Below are positions 1 through 4,923 of a stretch of 5,262 bases of DNA, piece after piece. Below the pieces are notes generated by a model. That model was not told the origin of the DNA. It searched no databases and saw only the letters and a program-made list of their open reading frames with translations. How positions within the stretch are numbered: position 1 is the stretch's first letter; each line of letters begins with the position of its first letter. The DNA is from an uncultured Collinsella sp. Its GTDB lineage: Bacteria; Actinomycetota; Coriobacteriia; Coriobacteriales; Coriobacteriaceae. Position numbers and translations under genes: made by a program. The stretch lies in NCBI GenBank assembly GCA_902476475.1, contig CABSDO010000115.1, forward strand, positions 1 through 5,262, in the 5' to 3' direction.

Positions 1-1851
1 GTCGCGCCAGCCGATCATGTCCATCGCACGCAGCAGGCAGCGGTCGAGCGCGCAGGCGTTGAGCTTCTCGTTGTAGTACTGAGTCATGGTCTCGCCCTCG
101 CGCACGATATTCTTAAGACGCAGCTCGGCGGGGTCCATGTGCAGCATGTCGGCGAGCTCGTTGACGGCGCTCTCCACGGCAAACTGGCCCTGGGTGGCAC
201 CGTAGCCGCGATACGCGCCGCCGCGGTTGGTGTTGGTGTAGACCGCATCCCACCTAAAGCGGCTCGCCTTCACATGGTTGTAGATGGGCAGGCTCTTGTG
301 GCCCGAGAGGCCGATCGTCGTGGTGGCATGTTCGCCGTACGCGCCGGCATTGGACAACGTGTGCAGGTCGATAGCCGTGATGGTGCCGTCGTTCATGGCG
401 CCCAGCTTGACGGTCATCTGCATCTGGTGACGCGAGTTGCCCGCGGTGATGGTCTCCTCGCGGGTGTAGCAGCAATAGCTCGGACGGCCGGTCTGCTGGG
501 TCACGAACGCCACGAAGATCTCGCAGCAGCCCGTCTGCTTGGAGCCAAAGCCGCCGCCGATGCGCGGCTTAATGACCTGCACCTGCGACTGCGGGATATC
601 GAGCGACTGCGCGACCATGCGGCGCACGTGGAAGGGCACCTGCGTAGAGGTGGTCACCGAGATGCGGCCAAACGCGTCGGTCGTCGCGAAGGCACGGAAG
701 GTCTCCATGGGCGCGGTCTGGGTGGCCTGACTGGTGTAAGTGCGCTCAAAGACGATGTCGCTCTGGGCGAAGGCCTCGTCCAGATCGCCATAATCGCTGG
801 TACCGCTACACACCAGGTTGCGCGGGACATCGCCGCCCTGCGGGAACATAAAGGTCACGTCGCCCTCGGGGTGGACCACGATGTCGTTATCGAGTGCCTG
901 GGTAAAGTCGAGCAGCGGCTCGAGCACCTCGTAGTCGACTTTGATGAGCTTGAGCGCCTTATCGGCGGCCTCCTCGGTCTCGGCGGCGACAATCGCCACC
1001 TCCTCGTTTTGATAGCGCACGAGGTTCTCGAGGATCAGGCGGTCGTAGGGACTCGGCTGCGGATAGCTCTGGCCGGCGATGGTAAAGCGGCGTTTGGGCA
1101 CGTCCTCGTAGGTGTAGACGCCCACGACACCGGGCACCTTCAGGGCGCGCGACGTATCGATGGAGCGGATCTTGGCGCGAGCATACGGGCTGCGCTTGAG
1201 TTTGACGATGAGCGCGCCGGCGGGCACCATATCGCCCGTGTAGACGGGACGGCCCTCGAGCAGGGCCTTCGAATCCTTCTTGGGCTGCTTGTGGGTAATC
1301 TGCTTGTAGGAGACGCCGTCAGAGCTGGTGTCGTTGACCGGCAGCTCGGGCATCTCAAAGCCCACCTGCACGCCGGATTCGTTAAGGAAGCGGACGATGG
1401 CGCGCAGCTGGCTCTCGTAGCCGCTGCAACGGCAGAGGTTGCCGGCGAGCTGGCGCGAGAGCTCCTCGCGCGTGGCGACGAGGCTCGGGTCCTCCTTGGC
1501 GGCGCGGGCGAGCGCCAGCACGTTCATGATGAGGCCAGGGGCGCAAAAACCGCACTGCTCAGCACCTTCGGCAGCCATCGCACGGGCGAGAGCCTCGGAC
1601 TCGGCCTTAAGGCCCTCAAGCGTGGTGATGTTGTGTCCCTCAACACGGGCGGCGGGAACTGAGCAGCTCAGCACCGGGTCGCCGTCGAGCCACACCGTGC
1701 ACAGGCCGCAGTTGGTGGTTTCGCAGGCACAGCGCACCGACGCGCAACCCTGCTCGCGCAGCAACGCAAAGAGCATGGTGTCGGGGGCAATCTGAACCTT
1801 GACCTTGCGGCCGTTGAGCGTAAAGGAAAGATCGATGAGTTTGGCAGCCAT
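1..1851 (-). CDS. Molybdenum hydroxylase, fused 2Fe-2S / molybdopterin-binding subunit (xanthine dehydrogenase family), C-terminus missing
   Basis: Catalytic subunit of a xanthine dehydrogenase-family enzyme that hydroxylates a heterocycle or aldehyde with water-derived oxygen. The frame is open from the ATG at 1851 to base 1: 617 codons visible. Fused relatives are about 850-950 residues, so roughly the last third, including the expected catalytic Glu, lies outside. Residues 1-75 form a plant-type 2Fe-2S domain with ligands C43, C48, C51 and C63. Residues 80-157 form the second 2Fe-2S domain, with QCGFC (C100, C103) and CRCSGY (C140, C142). The Mo domain starts near residue 190 and shows APMET (380-384), GGGFGSKQ (432-439) and AYRGYG (546-551), as in molybdopterin contacts of the family. 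The start overlaps the FAD-subunit stop by one base (TAATG), with GAGGTG at 1862-1857, so translation is probably coupled. Fusion type and partner resemble the selenium-dependent xanthine dehydrogenase/XdhD-like branch; the substrate cannot be read from sequence. Family certain, branch and selenium dependence inferred. Confidence 0.93.
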   Translation of the reverse strand, partial: MAAKLIDLSFTLNGRKVKVQIAPDTMLFALLREQGCASVRCACETTNCGLCTVWLDGDPVLSCSVPAARVEGHNITTLEGLKAESEALARAMAAEGAEQCGFCAPGLIMNVLALARAAKEDPSLVATREELSRQLAGNLCRCSGYESQLRAIVRFLNESGVQVGFEMPELPVNDTSSDGVSYKQITHKQPKKDSKALLEGRPVYTGDMVPAGALIVKLKRSPYARAKIRSIDTSRALKVPGVVGVYTYEDVPKRRFTIAGQSYPQPSPYDRLILENLVRYQNEEVAIVAAETEEAADKALKLIKVDYEVLEPLLDFTQALDNDIVVHPEGDVTFMFPQGGDVPRNLVCSGTSDYGDLDEAFAQSDIVFERTYTSQATQTAPMETFRAFATTDAFGRISVTTSTQVPFHVRRMVAQSLDIPQSQVQVIKPRIGGGFGSKQTGCCEIFVAFVTQQTGRPSYCCYTREETITAGNSRHQMQMTVKLGAMNDGTITAIDLHTLSNAGAYGEHATTTIGLSGHKSLPIYNHVKASRFRWDAVYTNTNRGGAYRGYGATQGQFAVESAVNELADMLHMDPAELRLKNIVREGETMTQYYNEKLNACALDRCLLRAMDMIGWRD

Positions 1852-2765
1852 TAGCGCACCTCGCTAGAATCGACGCCGGGCACGCGGCGGCAGGAATACT
1901 CGTCCGTGGCGAACTTAGGGATCTGCACGGTCTCGAGCTCGCGGGCAAGCGCGGCCGAAAGCTCGATGCCGGCGGCGCGGCGCACGGCCTGCACGGCAAG
2001 CGGCGCCGAGATGCGACGGCGGTACTCGGCTGAGCCCCACAGGTTGGTGCCGTAGCTCAGCGCGCGCACGGACGCGGCAAGGGCACGCAGCTCATCCTCG
2101 GAAGGCTGCTCGTTCACCAAGCCGCATGCCTCGCCCTGCAGCAGGGTCGCGCGCAGCGGACGGGCACCCACGGTGACATGCCAGCTGTTGTCCCACCAGG
2201 CGGCGGTGACATTGAGCGAGGGGAAGTCGGTCGCGGCCTTGCGCACGGCCTCATAGCTCGCGCGGTAGTCGTGCTTAACGACCACGACGCGCTCGATCAC
2301 GTCGCGCACGTAGCCCATCCGCACGAACTCCGCGAGCGGCACGCGGCCGGCACCCGTCAGCTCAACATACGAATCGAGCGCCAGGAAGGCCGAGAGCACG
2401 TCCGAGAAACCGAAACGGCCGTAGATGCTGCCGCCTACCGTGGCGGTGTTGCGCAGCTGCACACCCACGATGTCATGGACGGCAAACTCAAAAACATTGT
2501 TGACAAGCGCGTTGAGCTCGGCATGGCGCTCGAGCTGGCGCAGGGTGCACATGGCACCGATGCGAAACTCGGTCTCGGTCTCCTCGATCTGATCGAGTCC
2601 GCAGGCCGAAAGGTCAATCGCCGTCGCCACACGACGCGAACCCAGACGCATCCAGATGCCGCCGCCCACAATCTTGTTGTTGCGGTTCTTCTGCAAGAGC
2701 TCATAGGCTTCGGCCGCGTTTCCAACACGGACGTAGGTACCGAACTTGAGCACGTTCTCCCCCAT
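1851..2765 (-). CDS. Molybdenum hydroxylase FAD-binding subunit
   Basis: Medium subunit of the hydroxylase, a cytoplasmic flavoprotein that takes electrons from the 2Fe-2S clusters and passes them to NAD(P) or another acceptor. The 304 residues fit the CO dehydrogenase flavoprotein family (usually about 260-300). The N-terminal FAD domain has the glycine motif VGGGIWMRLG at 33-42, in place of the common AGGTDL. The second motif, RNTATVGGSIYGRFGFSD, is at 105-122 and is followed by the usual LALDSYVEL. Residues about 165-275 match the C-terminal flavoprotein domain. No 4Fe-4S insertion is visible. The GGGIWMRL variant is one I associate with clostridial subunits paired with fused Mo/Fe-S subunits. 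The ATG at 2765 has GGAG only two bases upstream; a GTG at codon 5, preceded by GGGGGAG, is an alternative start that would leave the fold intact. First gene of a two-gene operon, downstream of the gdhA terminator, so it needs its own promoter. Confidence 0.93.
   Translation of the reverse strand: MGENVLKFGTYVRVGNAAEAYELLQKNRNNKIVGGGIWMRLGSRRVATAIDLSACGLDQIEETETEFRIGAMCTLRQLERHAELNALVNNVFEFAVHDIVGVQLRNTATVGGSIYGRFGFSDVLSAFLALDSYVELTGAGRVPLAEFVRMGYVRDVIERVVVVKHDYRASYEAVRKAATDFPSLNVTAAWWDNSWHVTVGARPLRATLLQGEACGLVNEQPSEDELRALAASVRALSYGTNLWGSAEYRRRISAPLAVQAVRRAAGIELSAALARELETVQIPKFATDEYSCRRVPGVDSSEVR
1857..1862 (-). promoter_or_regulatory. Shine-Dalgarno site of the Mo/Fe-S subunit, inside the FAD-subunit gene
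   Basis: The minus strand reads GAGGTG five bases before the ATG at 1851. It lies within the last codons of the upstream gene, whose TAA shares its final A with that ATG. This supports the chosen start and suggests re-initiation, which would balance subunit amounts. Confidence 0.7.
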
Positions 2766-2780
2766 CTCTCCACTTGTCCA

Positions 2781-2796
2781 GTACTTTTAAGTGTAC
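2781..2796. promoter_or_regulatory. Near-palindrome upstream of the hydroxylase operon, possible operator or promoter element
   Basis: The plus strand reads GTACTTTTAAGTGTAC, a 16-base near-palindrome with six of eight positions matching between half-sites, 15 bases before the FAD-subunit ATG. It is the most AT-rich patch in the 63 bases between the gdhA terminator and this gene. A TACACT hexamer on the minus strand could serve as a -10, but I find no matching -35 at normal spacing. A regulatory role is inferred from position and symmetry only. Confidence 0.3.
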
Positions 2797-2828
2797 CAAA
2801 CGAGGGGCCGCCGCCATCGTCACCATAG

Positions 2829-2859
2829 AAAAAGGCTCCCAGCCGGATAGCTGAGAGCC
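2829..2859 (-). terminator. Intrinsic (Rho-independent) terminator of gdhA
   Basis: Reading the minus strand, the arms GGCTCTCAGC and GCTGGGAGCC pair over 10 positions with a single G-U wobble around a 6-base loop (TATCCG), followed directly by five T residues. It begins 27 bases after the gdhA stop codon. It separates gdhA from the hydroxylase operon, which must then start from its own promoter. Confidence 0.92.
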
Positions 2860-2886
2860 TCATCACATGTTATGTCGAGCGAAGAT

Positions 2887-4242
2887 TTAGCAGACGCCCT
2901 GGGCGAGCATGGCGTCGGCGACCTTCAGGAAGCCGGCGATGTTGGCGCCCATGACAAAGTTGCCCTCCTGGCCATACTCCTTGGCGGTGTCGTCCACGTT
3001 GTGGAACATACCGCGCATGAGCTGCTCGAGCTTGCCGTCGACCTCCTCGAAGGTCCAGGACAGGTGCTCGGCGTTCTGGCTCATCTCCAGGCCGGACACA
3101 AGCACGCCACCGGCGTTGGCAGCCTTACCGGGCATAAAGGCGACGCCGTTCTCCTGGAAGTAGGTCGTGGCCTCGATGGTCGTGGGCATGTTCGCACCCT
3201 CGCCGACCACCTTGCAGCCGTTGGCAACGAGCGCCTTGGCGTCCTCGAGCAGAAGCGTGTTCTCGCGAGCGCAGGGCAGCGCGATGTCGCAGGGCAGCTG
3301 CCACACGCCGCGGCCGTCGCCCTCGTGCCACACGGCGTTGGGCTTCTCGTCAACGTACATGGCGAGCGTGACACCCTTGTCGTGGCCGGAGCGCTTCTTG
3401 TTGTAGACGTGCTCGAGCACGGTGTAGTCGATGCCGTCGGGATCCTCGACCCAGCCGTGGGTGTCGGAGCAGGCCAGCACCTTGCCGCCGAGCTGGGAGA
3501 CCTTCTGGACCGCGTAGATGGCGACGTTACCGGAGCCGTGAACGACGACGTTCTTGCCCTCGAAGGAGTCGCCGCGGCTCTTGAGGTACTCGTCCACAAA
3601 GTAGGCCAGGCCGTAGCCGGTGGCCTCGGTACGGGCGAGCGAGCCGCCAAAGGAGAGGCCCTTGCCGGTGAGGACGCCGGTCCACTCGTTGGTCAGGCGC
3701 TTGTACTGACCGAACAGGTAGGCAACCTCGCGGCCGCCAACGCCCAGGTCGCCGGCGGGAACGTCGGTGTTGGGGCCAATGTGGCGATAGAGCTCGGTCA
3801 TGAAGGACTGGCAGAAGTGCATGATCTCGTTGTTGGACTTGCCCTTGGGGTCAAAGTCGGAGCCGCCCTTGCCGCCGCCCATGGGAAGGGTGGTCAGGCT
3901 GTTCTTGAGGATCTGCTCCAGGCCCAGGAACTTGAGCATGCCCAGGGTGACCGTCGGGTTAAAGCGCAGGCCGCCCTTGTAGGGTCCAATGGCAGAGTTG
4001 AACTCGACGCGGTAGCCGCGGTTGACCTGAACCTTGCCCTGGTCGTCGACCCAGGGAACACGGAACATGACGATGCGCTCGGGCTCGACGAGGCGCTCCA
4101 GCAGGGCGGCCTCCTCGTACTCGGGATGGGCGTCGAGCGCCGGCTGAATGGTGCCGAGGATCTCGGTCGCGGCCTGGATGAACTCAGGCTGCTCGGGATA
4201 GCGGGCCTTGAGCTCTTCGAGAACTTTCTGCGTGTAGCTCAT
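2887..4242 (-). CDS. gdhA: NADP-type glutamate dehydrogenase
   Basis: Catalyses reversible reductive amination of 2-oxoglutarate with ammonia to glutamate; a soluble, normally hexameric enzyme. The 451 residues match the bacterial hexameric family (E. coli GdhA is 447). The N-terminal substrate domain has PYKGGLRF (K89 at 87-94), PMGGGKGGSDFDPKGKS with catalytic K125, and PAGDLGVGGRE with D165. The Rossmann domain has HGSGNVA at 235-241. The strand-end motif CSDTHGW resembles the SDS-type motif of NADP enzymes rather than the GPDG of NAD-specific clostridial ones, so NADP is preferred (inference). The start at 4242 is fixed by GGAGGA (4251-4246) and by family length; the frame stays open up to 4455, but that extension has no family resemblance. 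The gene has its own 5' leader and terminator and looks monocistronic. It has no visible functional tie to the molybdenum genes on either side beyond general nitrogen metabolism. Confidence 0.98.
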   Translation of the reverse strand: MSYTQKVLEELKARYPEQPEFIQAATEILGTIQPALDAHPEYEEAALLERLVEPERIVMFRVPWVDDQGKVQVNRGYRVEFNSAIGPYKGGLRFNPTVTLGMLKFLGLEQILKNSLTTLPMGGGKGGSDFDPKGKSNNEIMHFCQSFMTELYRHIGPNTDVPAGDLGVGGREVAYLFGQYKRLTNEWTGVLTGKGLSFGGSLARTEATGYGLAYFVDEYLKSRGDSFEGKNVVVHGSGNVAIYAVQKVSQLGGKVLACSDTHGWVEDPDGIDYTVLEHVYNKKRSGHDKGVTLAMYVDEKPNAVWHEGDGRGVWQLPCDIALPCARENTLLLEDAKALVANGCKVVGEGANMPTTIEATTYFQENGVAFMPGKAANAGGVLVSGLEMSQNAEHLSWTFEEVDGKLEQLMRGMFHNVDDTAKEYGQEGNFVMGANIAGFLKVADAMLAQGVC

Positions 4243-4245
4243 GCT

Positions 4246-4251
4246 TCCTCC
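4246..4251 (-). promoter_or_regulatory. Strong Shine-Dalgarno site of gdhA
   Basis: The minus strand reads GGAGGA, three bases before the ATG at 4242. It is the strongest ribosome-binding site in the window and decides the start against the in-frame upstream ATG at 4455. Confidence 0.85.
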
Positions 4252-4275
4252 AATGATGGGAAACGAAAATGTTGG

Positions 4276-4298
4276 TCGCGGCACCCTATGCGCCGCGA
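4276..4298 (-). promoter_or_regulatory. GC-rich hairpin in the gdhA leader
   Basis: A perfect 7-base inverted repeat, TCGCGGC and GCCGCGA, surrounds a 9-base loop. It lies 34 bases upstream of the gdhA ATG and so probably in the 5' untranslated RNA. It could be a folded leader element or an operator. It has no T tract, so it is not an intrinsic terminator. Confidence 0.4.
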
Positions 4299-4345
4299 AC
4301 TTTATCGAGTATGGATAATATCGCACTGTTGCAGCAAAGTTTCGC
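4295..4345 (-). promoter_or_regulatory. Candidate gdhA promoter region flanked by an inverted repeat
   Basis: On the minus strand TATTAT at 4320-4315 matches the -10 consensus at five of six positions, about 75 bases before the ATG; no good -35 is present at 16-18 bases. CATACT at 4311-4306, with TTGCTG 18 bases upstream, is a weaker alternative. The segment is flanked by GCGAAACTTT (4345-4336) and AAAGTTCGC (4303-4295), an inverted repeat with one extra base and a 32-base spacer that brackets both candidates. gdhA needs a promoter here if the upstream palindromes end the previous transcript. The exact site is uncertain. Confidence 0.3.
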
Positions 4346-4409
4346 ATAAGCCGACAAGCAGATGTTTCGTTTTGATTACGATGCAGGTAGAAGTGTTTTT
4401 GAGAGTCTG

Positions 4410-4448
4410 ACGTGCGAAACCCGTGTTTCAAACCTGTTTCGTCCACGT
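4410..4448. repeat. Imperfect palindrome upstream of gdhA
   Basis: On the plus strand ACGTGCGAAAC (4410-4420) pairs with GTTTCG-TC-CACGT (4436-4448), giving 11 pairs with a two-base bulge. The 15-base loop contains a small palindrome, GTTTCAAAC (4425-4433). It stands three bases from the next hairpin and together they fill most of the upstream half of the gap. Neither strand has a T tract after it. Confidence 0.45.
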
Positions 4449-4451
4449 GTT

Positions 4452-4495
4452 CCAAACCACCACATTGGGGACAGGCACCTTTGTGGTGGTTTTGG
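4452..4495. repeat. REP-like hairpin directly after the DUF3343 gene
   Basis: The arms CCAAACCACCACA (4452-4464) and TGTGGTGGTTTTGG (4482-4495) are complementary over 13 bases apart from one bulged T. The 17-base loop contains GGGGACAGGCACC. The second arm begins three bases downstream of the stop codon of the preceding gene. I recall the GGGGACAGGCACC core and its complement as a recurrent intergenic sequence in bacterial genomes, which suggests a repetitive extragenic palindrome; only one copy is visible here, so this is unproven. It may also stabilise the 3' end of the mobA-DUF3343 transcript. No T tract follows on either strand, so a classical terminator is unlikely. Confidence 0.6.
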
Positions 4496-4498
4496 TGG

Positions 4499-4909
4499 TT
4501 AGAGGACGAGCTGATGGTAGTCAGCGGGGGCTATACGGCCTTCGGTGGCGGCACGGAAGGCGGCGAGGGCATCGCCGGAGAACGGCATGACCCAGCAAAG
4601 CCCACAGCCGGCGGTAATGGAGCCCGGCAATGGCATGATGCGCCCAGGCACACCGGCGGCAAGGCACAGCTGCTCACATTCCATCACATCGAACGTGCTA
4701 TCGAACGACACGATAATCTTGCGCTCGTGGTCGAGGGCATCACCGGACGGGCCCTCGCGGTGTGCCTCACGATACGCCGCGGCGGCCGCTTCCTCTTCTT
4801 CAGTATGTCCACAGCCACCGCAGCCGCAAGTACAAGGCTCGGACCCATCGCAAGTGCAAAGTTCCCCGGTATCGGGGCAAATATCATGTGACACGGTATC
4901 TCCCGTCAT
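4499..4909 (-). CDS. DUF3343 domain protein (putative Se/S carrier-like) with Cys-rich N-terminal extension
   Basis: 136 residues, cytoplasmic, no signal peptide or membrane segment. Residues about 63-136 match the DUF3343/PF11823 fold: KIIVSFDSTFDVMECEQ, then GVPGRIMPLPGSITAGCGLCW with the conserved Cys at 102 and an extra Cys at 105. The family is proposed, mainly from gene co-occurrence, to carry selenium or sulfur; no reaction is established as far as I know. Most members are only about 80 residues. This one adds about 60: a Cys-rich segment with C11, C18, C20, C26, C28, C30 and C33 plus H8 and H35, then a Glu/Ala linker (37-45). The segment looks able to bind metal or hold several thiols (inference). 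It starts 14 bases after the mobA stop, so co-transcription is likely. The ATG at 4909 has no clear ribosome-binding site; a GTG at 4894 has GGGAG five bases upstream and would shorten the protein by five residues without losing any Cys. Confidence 0.85.
   Translation of the reverse strand: MTGDTVSHDICPDTGELCTCDGSEPCTCGCGGCGHTEEEEAAAAAYREAHREGPSGDALDHERKIIVSFDSTFDVMECEQLCLAAGVPGRIMPLPGSITAGCGLCWVMPFSGDALAAFRAATEGRIAPADYHQLVL
4900..4904 (-). promoter_or_regulatory. Possible Shine-Dalgarno site favouring the GTG start at 4894
   Basis: The minus strand reads GGGAG followed by ATACC and GTG, a normal spacing of five bases. The motif lies inside the coding sequence if the ATG at 4909 is used. It makes the downstream GTG a serious alternative start for the DUF3343 protein. 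Confidence 0.4.
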
Positions 4910-4923
4910 TGATGTGTGCAGAT

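Noticed and set aside
139..1662. 507-codon open frame on the plus strand
   Set aside because: It lies antisense to the Mo/Fe-S subunit, whose motifs are unmistakable. The translation is low-complexity (His, Gly, Leu, Val rich) with no recognisable domain, as expected from GC-rich codon bias.
1..1851. Frameshift or internal stop in the Mo/Fe-S subunit
   Set aside because: I translated the N-terminal 157 codons and the last roughly 240 codons codon by codon, and read through the middle; the frame stays open with family motifs in the right order. The missing C-terminus is only the window edge.
2178..2828. 216-codon open frame on the plus strand
   Set aside because: Antisense to the FAD subunit, with no recognisable motif and no convincing ribosome-binding site.
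2872..4410. 512-codon open frame on the plus strand
   Set aside because: Antisense to gdhA, with the same repetitive Gly/Val/Leu/His composition and no family motif. Its length reflects codon bias on the other strand.
4243..4455. 71-codon N-terminal extension of gdhA from an upstream ATG
   Set aside because: It does not resemble glutamate dehydrogenase, crosses the leader repeats and begins inside the hairpin arm. The strong GGAGGA site before 4242 and the family length support the shorter protein.
4452..4495. Intrinsic terminator after the DUF3343 gene
   Set aside because: The stem is good but no run of T follows on either strand, so I list it as a REP-like repeat instead.
4243..4498. Riboswitch or CRISPR array in the gdhA upstream region
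   Set aside because: The repeats are short and irregular, without evenly spaced units, and I recognise no known riboswitch core.
4412..4891. 159-codon and neighbouring plus-strand open frames
   Set aside because: They overlap the DUF3343 gene on the opposite strand and the palindromes, and show no recognisable protein features.
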